Source: VYFG01 sp965213885 (GTDB lineage: Bacteria; Pseudomonadota; Gammaproteobacteria; Arenicellales; Poriferihabitantaceae). Taken from it: 64,000 nucleotides of DNA. The notes under the pieces were generated by a model. It was not told the DNA's origin. It did not search any database and saw only the letters and a program-made list of their open reading frames with translations. The stretch's first letter is position 1; every line of letters starts with the position of its first letter. The stretch spans positions 248,001-312,000 of the forward strand of contig OZ243919.1 in the NCBI GenBank assembly GCA_965213885.1. The letters run 5' to 3'. The translations under genes were made by a program, and so were the position numbers. This document shows, one piece after another, positions 1 to 9,171 of this stretch.

Positions 1-319
1 ATTGGGGATAGCGATAGTCCCGCGATCGGTCATAGGGAGAGCAACGGCTCTCGGGCGCCACTGTCAGGCCTCGCCATGTTTCCGCCATGTCCGATTCGCC
101 GGTATCCCGAGGCGGCGGACTGTCATTTTCATTCCCCGTGCCGCTTCCATCGTCTGAGCCATCGCCGTCGTCACTCGGTGGAATGATCATGGCTTCATTC
201 CCGGTATTGCCATTACCGGTTTCCGGGCCATTGTCACCACCACCGCCTCCACCGCCACAGGACGACAGGACAAGCAGGGCGATCAGAAGTGCGGCAAGAT
301 TCGGATGGATGTTTTTCAT
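1..319 (-). CDS. Secreted lipoprotein, C-terminal part cut off by window edge
   Basis: The ATG at 319 begins a lipoprotein signal peptide: a charged start, a hydrophobic stretch and a lipobox LVLSSC followed by a run of glycines. A low-complexity linker rich in G, D, N, S and P follows to about residue 75. The last visible residues (WRGLTVAPESRCSPYD, then RDYRYP) resemble the opening of secreted HNH/GmrSD-type nuclease-like lipoproteins. That family assignment is from memory, and the catalytic part would lie beyond base 1. It is the only feature in the first 320 bases and is read leftward, in the same direction as the barrel gene on its right (17-base gap), so the two could be co-transcribed. 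Confidence 0.6.
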   Translation of the reverse strand, partial: MKNIHPNLAALLIALLVLSSCGGGGGGGDNGPETGNGNTGNEAMIIPPSDDGDGSDDGSGTGNENDSPPPRDTGESDMAETWRGLTVAPESRCSPYDRSRDYRYPQ

Positions 320-335
320 TTCAGAATCTGTCCTG

Positions 336-1661
336 TCAGGATGGTCGATACGATGAAACGGAAACTGCAACCCCAAGACTCCGGGGTTCCTGCATGCCGT
401 CGTTCCGGATCAGCGGAAAGGAAACCACTGCGCTCGTGGTCCCCTTGGTGATCGTCGCCTCCATGGCCTGGTCAACGTAGTCCTCGCCCGGGATGGCGGA
501 TGGTGCCGTCGTACCAGGCTCCAGCCGCACCGTCACGGTAATATCCCGCTGCGCGGGCTCCGCGACGAATAGTTCCACATGCACGGATTCGCCACTGTTC
601 ACGGACGGCTCCACGAACCGGGCATTCACTTCCTGATCGCCTGAAGATGAAGAAACCGGCGCGGATCGCGAGGCAACCCGAATCTGCCCGATTTCAGGGA
701 CGGCCTGGTACAGGTCTGCCTGGGAGGAATGGCCGCCCCCCACGCCGAACCATTCCCACCGTGGTCTCTTCGTCCGGGGGCCAAGCGGTATGGAAAGATG
801 CAGGCCGGCGGCCATGGATTCCTCGTCATTCCCGTCGTCCCAGGTGGTGTTGAACGTCAGGTATGGATGGGGCCGCCAACTGATCCCCATGCGGGTGCCC
901 CGGTCCCGGTCCCCCGAACCGTCGTCCGCTTCCCACTGGTACCCGGTCACGGACATGTCGATCGTGGTTGTCAGGTTCCAGCGTGTTCCCATTTCCACGC
1001 CCTCGAGCGGTCTTTCCTCATGCCCGGGTCGAACCATCGTCCAACCGGTGGTGGGGAAGAAGTACCGAAGTTCCCCGGTGCCCCAGCGCCCGAACCAGTC
1101 CATACCAAGGGCAAGCACCTCATGGCCGTGTTCGGCGCTGTGCAGGTAGAACGATGAAAGCCCCAGCACGTCCGAATCCGGTTCTTCAGACACCCGGAAC
1201 CGGTGCACCACCCCATGGCGCAGGTCGTTCCTCATGGCGCCGAATTCGTCCCGCCAGCGGGTGATCCCCTGCTGCATGAAGGATGCCGAACGGATGCCCG
1301 CGAGGTCGTCGCCGGGGCCAAAGGAAAACGGGGTGACCATGTCCAGTCCGCCCGTGCTGCCGACGTCCGGGGACCAAGCCATCCTGCCGGTGATGGAGAA
1401 GTTGTCCCCGAAGGTTTCCTCACCCTTGGTTTCGGCAAGGCCAATGCTCCTGTCAAACAGGCTGTTGACGCCATCACCGAGGAAGCATTCGGCGGTGGAC
1501 TCGATGCTGTCGTTCATCGCTCCCTGGCACCGCTGCACGGAATGCAGGGAATAGTCCCAAAGGGTATTCGCACTGTCGGCTTTGACGATGGAAAGGGATG
1601 CACAACCGGAAAGAGTCAGGATCGCCAGAATACGGCCCGCTCTGGTGAAGGTGGTTTTCAT
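336..1661 (-). CDS. Outer-membrane barrel protein, inverse-autotransporter (intimin/invasin) type, with short Calx-beta-like tail
   Basis: The open frame extends upstream to 1796, but the ATG at 1661 is chosen because it begins a signal peptide with lipobox LTLSGC. Residues about 60-310 carry alternating hydrophobic strands with many aromatic turns (GMDWFGRWGTGELRYFFP, MGTRWNLTTTIDMSVTGYQW), as in the inverse-autotransporter beta-barrel that anchors intimin and invasin. Residues about 350-430 resemble one Calx-beta/Ig-like repeat (EDYVDQAMEATITKGTT, then a VVSFPLIRND strand), the same type that is repeated many times in the large protein at 39.7-45.0 kb. The protein is 441 aa, short for an adhesin, so it may be a stub or a barrel with a minimal passenger. 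The barrel call is confident; the adhesin role is inference. Confidence 0.65.
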   Translation of the reverse strand: MKTTFTRAGRILAILTLSGCASLSIVKADSANTLWDYSLHSVQRCQGAMNDSIESTAECFLGDGVNSLFDRSIGLAETKGEETFGDNFSITGRMAWSPDVGSTGGLDMVTPFSFGPGDDLAGIRSASFMQQGITRWRDEFGAMRNDLRHGVVHRFRVSEEPDSDVLGLSSFYLHSAEHGHEVLALGMDWFGRWGTGELRYFFPTTGWTMVRPGHEERPLEGVEMGTRWNLTTTIDMSVTGYQWEADDGSGDRDRGTRMGISWRPHPYLTFNTTWDDGNDEESMAAGLHLSIPLGPRTKRPRWEWFGVGGGHSSQADLYQAVPEIGQIRVASRSAPVSSSSGDQEVNARFVEPSVNSGESVHVELFVAEPAQRDITVTVRLEPGTTAPSAIPGEDYVDQAMEATITKGTTSAVVSFPLIRNDGMQEPRSLGVAVSVSSYRPS

Positions 1662-1837
1662 GGTTTTTCTTCGGTATGTGATCCGGGCAGGCATTCTACT
1701 CCGCTGCGCAATGCCGGTCCGGTGGGTGAGGCAGGCCTGGAGCGAGCCGAACCTTCTGCCGCCGTGGGCTGCGCCCATCAGGCGCATCCGGTACAAGCTC
1801 CTTCAACGGACGGGGTATATTGACAGATCGTCACTGT

Positions 1838-2612
1838 CTGTTGTCTGGTTCCTTCACCACGATCTCCGGCCGATCGTCGACAACGTCCTCGTCGACGAAT
1901 GCAATGCGCATCCCGAAACCGGAGAACACCGTGAGCAGCCGTCCGAATTCGCTCATGTCGAGTTCCACATCGTCGATTTAACGAGGGTTCCACGCTCCTC
2001 ATCGTCGTCGATAAAGCATCGAAGGACCTCTCCGCGTGGCTCCCATTGGCCGATGCGTCCATGACACGAGATTTGCGTGCGTTCCGGTGGGATCTCGGTG
2101 AGCGTCCGGTCCACGCCCGCCATGGATGCGGCTCTTCAGGTAGACGGATTGTTATGGATGGGTCGACGTAGTCGATCCGTCAGCTTCGCCCTCCTGGGTG
2201 ATCCGAATTTCATCGAAAGAGGCGGGGCGTGGTTGTTTCAGGCGCATCGGACAGGCTCCGGAGGTGGGGTTTGCATTCGGTTGCCGATGTGCATCGGGAA
2301 GAAACCCGCTTGGGCATCTTCAGTGGCCAGTGGATTGACATTGAACATCGTATCACGAAATCCCCGGGACCCGGAGAAAAGAGGAAGGGGCCGGTCGAAC
2401 GGTTCCACATCACCCACCCACTCGTTATCCAGGACGATCAGTGAAATCGGAATGGGAGCCGGAGAAATGGTGTCCATCGGCGACGTATCAGGAAAAAATC
2501 CCGGGCAGTGCAAGTAATGATTGACAGGGGATTCCCAACGCATACCATGACAACATGTTCAGGCATACCACAACCGAATTCCGGTGGAGTCGTTGCCGGG
2601 GCAATGAGGCGG
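1838..2612 (-). pseudogene. Decayed gene, copy 1 of a dispersed family
   Basis: No intact gene occurs between 1662 and 2939. This stretch is a diverged second copy of 50430-51112. Read on the minus strand, about 40 codons near the 3' end are still alignable in frame between the copies (IDDVELDMSEFGRLLTV, then FGMRIAFVDEDVVDDRPE, against IDDVELDMTEVGRLLTV and FGIRIAFVDEDDIEDRPE). Further matches lie near 2244-2290 (GCGCATCGGACAGG, then TTGCCGATG) and 2577-2612 (the run AATTCCGGTGGAGTC). The rest is broken by frameshifts and stops. The protein family is not recognised. The stretch 2613-2939 shows nothing else. Confidence 0.5.
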
Positions 2613-2939
2613 AGGTGGGAGGACCGGACTATGGAATTTGTCACGGCCGGGGGGATATATTGTTTGCGTAGTTGTCGCTCGCGACATGTGGCGGTGTCCC
2701 GCTTTATTGCGCTTGCAATGCACAAATTCTCGGGTCCACGACTGTGGTTATTGACCGGCACGGCATCCATCGTACCAGGCCTGTCGGGTCGGGGGCCGGA
2801 ATGCCAATGTCCAGGGAGGAGTGGGACTTCCATGACCGGCCAGCATTCATGGGCTGCCGTCCTGGGTCGGGCAGGCCATTGATGCGGGCCACCCGGTGTC
2901 GGTAAGCTTGCGGACTTCGATGCCAACAGACATTCAGAC

Positions 2940-3935
2940 ATGAACGGGATCCCGAGACTGAAAACCCCGGCCGCGGCAGCCTTGGCCTTGTGCGCATTGG
3001 CTTTGTGCCTGGGCGAAATTACCCATGCCGGGGAGGAATGGGACATGCCTACGCCCTACGCTGAGCGCAATTTCCATACGGCCAACATCCATGTATTTGC
3101 CGACGAGGTCGAACGGGACACGGGGGGTGCGCTACGGATCGTCGTCCATGGGGCGGGCTCCCTGATCCGTCACCCGGAGATCCGGAACGCGGTCCGCCGG
3201 GGACTGGTTCCCGCCGGCGAGGTGCTGATGTCACGGCTGAGGAACGAGGATGCCCTGTTCGAGGTGGACTCGGTGCCGTTCTTGGCCACCGACTACGGAC
3301 AGGCGAAGGAGTTGTGGGAGGCGAGCAGACCGGCGATCGAGGCGAGGCTGAAGGAGGCAGGGCTGAGGCTCCTGTTTGCAGTGCCTTGGCCGCCCCAGGG
3401 GCTCTATGCAGACCGGGAGATCGGGACGGTGGCGGACTTTGCAGGCATGCAGCTCCGGGTCTACAACGCCGCCATGGAACGGTTGGCGCTGCTGGCGGGT
3501 GCGGTTCCGGTCCCGGTAGAGGTTCCGGACATCCCGCTGGCGTTCGCCAATGGGCGCGTGGAAGCGATGATCACGTCGCCTTCGACGGGCGCGGACACGA
3601 AGGCGTGGGATTTCGTGACGCACTACCACGATATCCGGGCGTGGTTGCCGAAGAACATGGTGATCGTGAACCGGGATTCGTTCCTTGGACTGGATGCGGC
3701 AGTCCGGGAGGCGGTTCTAGTTGCGGCGCGCAGGGCGGAGGCGCGGGGCTGGGTCGCGAGTCGTGCGGAGACGGAGGCGAAGATCTCGGTTCTCCGGGAG
3801 AATGGCATGACCATCGTTACCCCGTCTTCCGAATTGTTGGCTGGTCTGAAGGACATCGGCGGGACGATGGCCGGGGAGTGGTCCAACCGGGCCGGCAAGG
3901 CCGGGCGGGAGATCCTGGATGCCTACCGGCAGTAG
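2940..3935 (+). CDS. TRAP transporter solute-binding protein, DctP family, orphan
   Basis: The 331-aa protein has an alanine/leucine-rich signal peptide ending near THAG (residue 31) and the DctP fold: an N-terminal TPYAERNFHT strand-helix, then VPFLATDYGQAKELWE, then the LRVYNAAMERLALLAGAVPV segment. In DctP proteins the Arg of that last segment binds the substrate carboxylate. It continues with IPLAFANGRVEAMITSPSTG and a long C-terminal helix. DctP proteins bind small organic acids in the periplasm and deliver them to the DctQM permease. No dctQ or dctM is present in the window, so this receptor is orphaned, or served by a permease encoded elsewhere. The ATG at 2940 has only a weak ribosome binding site. 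Confidence 0.85.
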   Translation: MNGIPRLKTPAAAALALCALALCLGEITHAGEEWDMPTPYAERNFHTANIHVFADEVERDTGGALRIVVHGAGSLIRHPEIRNAVRRGLVPAGEVLMSRLRNEDALFEVDSVPFLATDYGQAKELWEASRPAIEARLKEAGLRLLFAVPWPPQGLYADREIGTVADFAGMQLRVYNAAMERLALLAGAVPVPVEVPDIPLAFANGRVEAMITSPSTGADTKAWDFVTHYHDIRAWLPKNMVIVNRDSFLGLDAAVREAVLVAARRAEARGWVASRAETEAKISVLRENGMTIVTPSSELLAGLKDIGGTMAGEWSNRAGKAGREILDAYRQ

Positions 3936-3946
3936 AGACCGCAACC

Positions 3947-4191
3947 ATGTGCACGGGTAACTTCTGCGCCAACCGCATCTCCTTGGTGCTGGCAGATCTG
4001 GATGAAGCCCGAGGCCCCCGGACCTCGACTTGCCCGGCTACCGGCTTCACCCGTTGAAAGGAAATCTCAAGGGATACTGGAGCACTTCGGTTTCCAGGAA
4101 CTGGCGGATTACCTTTCGCTTCGAGCACGGAGATGCCTGTGACGTCAACCTGACAGACGACCACCAGCAGGAGGCAACCCCCTGCCGATGA
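3947..4191 (+). pseudogene. higB: higB toxin remnant (RelE/ParE superfamily)
   Basis: From 4021 the frame reads DLDLPGYRLHPLKGNLKGYW, then SVSRNWRITFRFEHGDACDV, the conserved C-terminal two thirds of HigB ribosome-dependent mRNA endonucleases. The upstream helix (NRISLVLADLDEARGP, 3968-4018) is in a different frame; a single lost base near 4019-4020 would join them. The usual first 25 or so residues are absent, the gene being cut off behind the TRAP receptor. The TGA stop (4189-4191) overlaps the ATG of higA (4188-4190) in an ATGA, the normal higBA coupling. The toxin should be dead. Confidence 0.75.
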
Positions 4192-4479
4192 GCCATCCCC
4201 CCGCATCCAGGGCGCAGCATCCGCGAGAATTGCCTGGAACCACTCGGCCTGAACGTGACTGAGGCAGCGCAGGTGCTGGGCGTTGCCCGCCATACCCTCT
4301 CGCGGGTTCTCAACGGCCATGCCGCCATCTCTCCGGAAATGGCGATTCGTCTGGAGATGGTGGGCTGGTCAAATGCCGAGTTCTGGCTGCGTCGACAGGT
4401 CAGCTTTGATCTCGCGAAGGCACGCAAGGAACAGGATCGGATCACCGTTCAGCGATACCGGCTGCAGCCTGCAGTATGA
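4188..4479 (+). pseudogene. higA: higA antitoxin remnant with a one-base insertion after the start
   Basis: The body of a HigA/Xre-type helix-turn-helix antitoxin is intact from 4195: HPGRSIRENCLEPLGLNV, then TEAAQVLGVARHTLSRVLNG (the HTH), then AAISPEMAIRLEMVGWSNAE, ending at 4479. The natural start ATG-AGC (4188-4193) is out of frame because of one extra C at 4194; removing it gives MSIPPHPGR, the typical HigA beginning. Without it, only the GTG at 4255, inside the HTH region, could start translation. The pair with higB has therefore been inactivated at both genes. Confidence 0.75.
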
Positions 4480-5088
4480 GATGGGTGAATGACATGAGCC
4501 CGGAACGGGCTCTCGAGTGGTCCGTCGCACCCGTGTTCGGCGCCCTCGCCCTCGGGATGCTGGTCGTAGCCGGACCGGAACCGATCGTCGTGTGATTTCT
4601 TGTTTGCCTGCCCATGTGGTGGGCGGCGGTGATGCTCGTTGTATCCCGGTGGTGGGAGAAACAGTAGCGTGAATGGAAGGACCGGGAACGGGAGTGGAAG
4701 CGGGAGAATTTGAAAAGGAAGGCCCGGGCAATCAGGGCCGAAGGGGCACGTCATGGAAGCACCGGCATCCTGCCGGCCCTGGCGAAGGCTTGCGGCAACC
4801 GGCAGACACTCATTTCACGTCTGCATCCGGACAGGCACAGGAATTCCAGGGAGGCCAACACCGCACCGCTTACCCTGTATTGCCGTGTCGCCCGGCACGG
4901 CTTTCCCCACTTTTCCACGGACAGAGCTGCCCCCCAGGCAAGCGCAGCCGGTGGACAGCCCGTGGGGTGGAGGCACCCCCTGTCGCCGGCGTCGTCTCCC
5001 TGCCGTCCGGCATGAGTCCCGCTCAGATGGCCACATCCGGGTTTGGACGACGCCCCAAACCGGCAATGTCGTTCATGGTCCTTGTCTC
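4480..5088 (+). other. Gene-poor stretch with a broken small membrane ORF
   Basis: No convincing gene. The ATG at 4494 opens a frame that reads as two hydrophobic segments (APVFGALALGMLVVAG, then FLVCLPMWWAAVMLVV). It is interrupted by TGA at 4593-4595 and ends with TAG at 4665-4667. It may be a small prophage-like or holin-like membrane protein that has acquired a stop, but this is weak. The remaining 420 bases show no supported feature. Confidence 0.3.
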
Positions 5089-6369
5089 TCAGCCCGACGG
5101 TGGTTCCACCGGCAACGCCCGCAAGTAGTCCCCGAAGGATGGAATCGGAATCTGGTAATGGTAAGGAAGTTCCTTCGTCTGGGCCAGCAGGCCGACATGG
5201 AGGGCATTGGTCAGAAAATCGTCCAGGGTTTCTTCCGCCAGGAACGGCCGGAGATCGTCATAGGGCAACACGCCGCCCCTCTCCCGTGCAGCCAGGGCCA
5301 TTTGCCGGTAGACCCAGGGTGGCCGGAAGCCGGCGGCAAGCCGGCCGGCATAGTATTCCCTCTTGTATGCCTCCGCAGCAGCCATGGCCTCATCCAGACG
5401 AGATGAGTCAATGCATCCCTCATTGGCCTGGAGAATGTCGCATGCCGCAACCGAAACGCTGTTGATATGCTGCGGCCACCCCTGGGACAGTTCGGCCAGT
5501 TCGTTCACCCACACTTCCCGATCTTCCGGCGTCCCCGTGAAACCATAGGCGCCCAGGATATCCCGGATGGCACAGGCCGAATCATCAAACGGCAGGGGAT
5601 CCAGGGTCACCACCCGCCCCCTGGCGAATCTGGAAAGTCCGCACTCGCGCAACACCTTCTGGGTGTCGCTCAGACCAAAGAACGCCGTCACCAGGGGAAT
5701 TTTCCCGGGGGGGTTGTGCAAACAGTCCATCACGCCCTTCGTAGTACCGAAAACCGGTATGTTCTGGGCTTCATCGACCAGAACCACCAGATGGAGATTT
5801 TCCAGCAACGGGGCCGCGTCCCGGAATACCCGTTCCGAAGGAATGTCCATGTCCCGGTTGTCCCCGGTTTCCGGTTTCCCTCCCAGGGAGACTCCCGCCA
5901 CACCGACACCCCTTTCGGACAGTTCCCCATACAGCTTCCGCCCCAATTCCAGAAAACCCTCCAGCCTGCCAGCGATTGCACCGGGCGCCCTTTTCGAAAG
6001 CCGTTCGCTTTCTGCATTGGCCGCCCTGATCAGGCGCATCATGACATCGACGGCGGATTTCAGGGTCTCGGGCTTGATGGCAACCGCCACCCAGGGCGCC
6101 TCGGGGGTCGAATGGCGCCGTACCGCCTCCATGCATTCCTCCATCAGGGCCGACTTCCCGGAACCCGGGGCGCCCTGGAACACCATCGTGCCGCCGCCGA
6201 CCCGCCCATCATGGAGACTGCCGGCCGCCCTGCGGAAGACATGAAACTCCTCATCACGTCCACGGAAGAACGGCTCACGGCCGACTTCGGAACGATCCGT
6301 CTGGTCCAGCCATGTCTCCAGCGGCAAAGGATCGGCCGGTGGCGGCTTCGGAAAGGGTCTTTCGTTCAT
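5089..6369 (-). CDS. P-loop AAA/STAND-type ATPase of unknown role
   Basis: The 426-aa protein has an AAA_16-like nucleotide-binding core. Walker A is GAPGSGKSALME (about residues 62-73) and Walker B is LVVLVDEAQN (about residues 195-204), followed by a sensor-like segment ending in FARGRVVTLDPL. A helical C-terminal third follows. There is no recognisable effector domain. The ATG at 6369 is preferred over the one at 6483 because the sequence between is poor in family-like features. It stands alone between the higBA remnant and a second ATPase gene on the same strand. Such solitary ATPases are common in accessory regions and some belong to defence systems, but nothing here shows a partner. Confidence 0.7.
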   Translation of the reverse strand: MNERPFPKPPPADPLPLETWLDQTDRSEVGREPFFRGRDEEFHVFRRAAGSLHDGRVGGGTMVFQGAPGSGKSALMEECMEAVRRHSTPEAPWVAVAIKPETLKSAVDVMMRLIRAANAESERLSKRAPGAIAGRLEGFLELGRKLYGELSERGVGVAGVSLGGKPETGDNRDMDIPSERVFRDAAPLLENLHLVVLVDEAQNIPVFGTTKGVMDCLHNPPGKIPLVTAFFGLSDTQKVLRECGLSRFARGRVVTLDPLPFDDSACAIRDILGAYGFTGTPEDREVWVNELAELSQGWPQHINSVSVAACDILQANEGCIDSSRLDEAMAAAEAYKREYYAGRLAAGFRPPWVYRQMALAARERGGVLPYDDLRPFLAEETLDDFLTNALHVGLLAQTKELPYHYQIPIPSFGDYLRALPVEPPSG

Positions 6370-6732
6370 ACGAATAATCTTACCCCAACGATCCAGCAAG
6401 TACACGGACCATCCGTGTCGGCCGGACCACACTGAGGGACTCTCGTTGACCCGGCTTTGCGTAGAGCTCGAAAAGAGAAACATCTACAGCCCATTCATAG
6501 CCGAACAGCATCCGACAAACCAACAGGGTTGATATCCGCGTCTTTTCCAATCTTAAATCCTGAAGGGGAGAGTGCTTTCCATCGTCTATCAGACATCTTT
6601 CCTGGTTCGGCTACGGAGGACTGATCCTGATCTGTTGCTGAAGCCACTCGGAGCCATCCGAGTCCGTACCAGTATACGGCACACTGGGCCATAATCCGGA
6701 GTTTCCGCCATCAGAGGCTCAAGCATCTGTAG

Positions 6733-6830
6733 GTGAGTGAAGATGCGAGCAGGGTGAGCCCGGACTTGCCCAACCAGAGGCTTGATCCGTTGAAAGGAGA
6801 TATCAAGGGATATTTGGTTAACATTGGCGA
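6733..6830 (+). pseudogene. Second higB fragment
   Basis: A short frame reads DLPNQRLDPLKGDIKGYLVN, clearly the same core as the HigB remnant at 4.0 kb (DLPGYRLHPLKGNLKGYW). Nothing of the rest of the toxin or of an antitoxin survives. It overlaps the 3' end of the ATPase gene on the other strand, suggesting that gene or its end was inserted into an old higB locus. The 360 bases between 6370 and 6732 contain no other supported feature. Confidence 0.55.
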
Positions 6831-8494
6831 TATTGTACCAAGGCTGCTCGGCCGACGATGTCGACAATGCGGACCGTCGCCTCCTGCCCCTCTGCGTCAC
6901 AGAGGAGCAGATCCTCCCCGAGAGCAAAGCGCGCTGGCTCCTGGCCCCCGTCGTTGATGGCGATGTTGTCGGCGTAGAGATATGTGCGGTCAAGGTCGTC
7001 CAAGATCGGATTGAGCCGGCCTCGCAGGGTTGGCACATGTCCCGTGCCGTTTGAAAAAATTACAGCGCCGCCATCGGGCAGTTCTGTCAATTCGACGTCG
7101 AGTGGTCCATTCACGGGTTTCCAGGCGCTCTCAACGTACGCCGCAAATCCGTTTGTGGCGACGAATACAGTCATCGGCAATTGATGCGAATGCAAATCCA
7201 GTATTGCCTGGCCGCTTTCATTCGTGATCGCGTTCTTCCACGTCTTGTTCGGAAACAGTGCGAGTACATTGGCTCCGGTGACTGGCCAACCGGCGGACCG
7301 GACCGTAACGATGCAGTCCAATGCACCCCAGTCGACCTCGTGCAATTTCCTCCACGAGATCAGGCTGTCCGATCCCCGGCGTTGAGGCTGGTCGCCGCCG
7401 TAGACAACGACGACGGAGCATCGATGGGTTGATTGGGCAAGGTGTCTTCGGACGCGTCTGGCACCGTCGAACAGGCTGGAAGATGCTGTCTCTGAAGTCT
7501 TGGCTTCGACGATCGCGGCGCCGGCCGGGCTTTCAACGACCAGATCAACCTCCGCGCCGTTTCGGTCACGGTAAAACGAAATTCCATTGGCTTCGCCCCG
7601 GTTGGTCTGACGTTTGACGATCTCCGAGACGACCCAGGTTTCGAAGATCGCTCCGCGAAGCGGATGTGTGCGAAGCTGTTCATGGGTTCGGATACCCAGC
7701 AACCAACAGACGAGCCCGGTATCATAGAAATGCAGTTTCGGCATCCTCACCAGGCGCTTACGAAGATTGGTGTGAAGGACCGGAAGGCGGAAGACGATAA
7801 AGTTGGTTTCAAGGATACTGAGCCAGGCTTTCGCCGTCGGTTGCGAGATACCGCAATCCCCTGCGAGCGACGAGTAGTTGAGCAATTGTGATGTCCGGCC
7901 CGCACACAGTGTTACGAAACGCTGAAAGGTCGTTAGATCGCCCACGTTGCTGACCATCCGCACATCGCGCTCGATATAGGTGGCGATGTAGGAAGCGATC
8001 CAGTCCGAGGCTTCATGCCCTTCATCGTATATGCGCGGGTAAGCACCGGTGAAGAGAGTCTCGTCGAGAGTCCCGGGGTGCCAGGGGAAACGCATCGTCT
8101 CGTCTCTCGTCAGCGGAAGGAGGTTGTACACTGCCGTCCGTCCCGCCAGCGACTGACTGACCGATTCGAGCAGAGAGAGATTTTGCGAGCCCGTGAGAAT
8201 CCAGCGACCTGTCACCGGGTCTGCGTCGATGATGCCTTGCAGGTAGGAGAGTAGATCGGGCACACGCTGGATCTCGTCGAGAACTGCACCTTCCGGAAAT
8301 TGGGCCAGGAAGGCACGGGGATCCTCGGCAGCGAAGGCCCGTACGTCGGGGGCTTCCAGGGTCGCATACTGATGCTGTGGGAACAAAGTGCGGCACAAGG
8401 TCGTCTTTCCGCTCTGCCGTGGGCCGGTTAGCGTGATGGACGGCCAAATTTGCGCCGCTTCGGTCAGCCTTGGGGCGAGGTTCCGTGCAATCAT
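6818..8494 (-). CDS. ATPase of the AAA_14/DUF4143 family with an extra C-terminal beta domain
   Basis: Residues 1-390 are a complete AAA_14 plus DUF4143 protein: Walker A TLTGPRQSGKTTL (near residue 22), Walker B GAVLDEIQRVPDLL, sensor GRWILTGSQNLSLLES. The DUF4143 part has the nuclease-like core segment DRNGAEVDLVVES followed by IVEAK, as in Holliday-junction-resolvase-like folds. Residues about 400-558 are an added, probably beta-rich domain (GQAILDLHS, MTVFVATNGFAAYVE, LLLCDAEGQEATVRIVDIVG) not found in ordinary members, resembling a carboxypeptidase-regulatory-like fold. DUF4143 proteins are common accessory ATPases of uncertain function. Start ATG at 8494. Confidence 0.8.
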   Translation of the reverse strand: MIARNLAPRLTEAAQIWPSITLTGPRQSGKTTLCRTLFPQHQYATLEAPDVRAFAAEDPRAFLAQFPEGAVLDEIQRVPDLLSYLQGIIDADPVTGRWILTGSQNLSLLESVSQSLAGRTAVYNLLPLTRDETMRFPWHPGTLDETLFTGAYPRIYDEGHEASDWIASYIATYIERDVRMVSNVGDLTTFQRFVTLCAGRTSQLLNYSSLAGDCGISQPTAKAWLSILETNFIVFRLPVLHTNLRKRLVRMPKLHFYDTGLVCWLLGIRTHEQLRTHPLRGAIFETWVVSEIVKRQTNRGEANGISFYRDRNGAEVDLVVESPAGAAIVEAKTSETASSSLFDGARRVRRHLAQSTHRCSVVVVYGGDQPQRRGSDSLISWRKLHEVDWGALDCIVTVRSAGWPVTGANVLALFPNKTWKNAITNESGQAILDLHSHQLPMTVFVATNGFAAYVESAWKPVNGPLDVELTELPDGGAVIFSNGTGHVPTLRGRLNPILDDLDRTYLYADNIAINDGGQEPARFALGEDLLLCDAEGQEATVRIVDIVGRAALVQYRQC

Positions 8495-8779
8495 GGCGCA
8501 TAGTATGGCAGAAAATTAGGCTAAATCAAAATATGATTTTGAAAATGGTCATTTTTTGATCTGCAACGCTGGCGAGCCGGTGGCCAGGTTCTTGTAGCCC
8601 TCCACCGAGGTCCCGGTGTTACATCCCACACCAAACCGATCAGAATGATGGTGTTTGTCCCGAATTATTCCATTGCGGAATGGTGCATGATCTGAAAAAG
8701 GCGGAACGCATTAATTTCGGGCAGCGAGATTCCGGCAGTCGTGACGGCATACACAACGGGGCCGGGACGGTTTCCCCTT

Positions 8780-9070
8780 GTTCATCGGCCTCGGTGATGC
8801 CTGCCGTTCGGTTCGGATGCATCAAGAAAGAAAGTGGTCCGCACGATGTTGAGGTCGCCTACCGTAACGGCTCTGGATGGGTGGACGATGCCGCAGATGA
8901 TGCTGATCAGCGGGGCCTTTCCGGGATCTTTGGGACCGAAGAGCACCCGGATTTCGCCCTCCATGATCTCCAGGTTGACGTTCCTGAGGGAGGCGAAACC
9001 ACCCAGGCAGGCCTTGTTCAGGCATGCAGCGGTGATCAGGGATCGCATGACCTTGCTTTGGGCGGGGGAA
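8780..9070 (-). pseudogene. ABC transporter ATPase relic
   Basis: Between 8495 and 9171 no intact gene occurs. On the minus strand a fragment reads ASLRNVNLEIMEGEIRVLFG, then PKDPGKAPLISIICGIVHPS, then VGDLNI. This is the N-terminal core of an ABC ATPase whose Walker A (normally GPNGAGKTTL) has been corrupted to GPKDPGKAPL. The signature and Walker B segments are missing. It resembles the branched-chain amino acid/urea (LivG/UrtD) group. The downstream 100 bases are the upstream region of the dienelactone hydrolase gene. Confidence 0.5.
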
Positions 9071-9171
9071 GTGATAAACGGCGGGCGAGGGCGGGTAACC
9101 AAAGACACCTTGTTCTTATCGCCCACTGGTTATTACAATGGCGTATCGCAGACACACCAGTGAATACGGCT

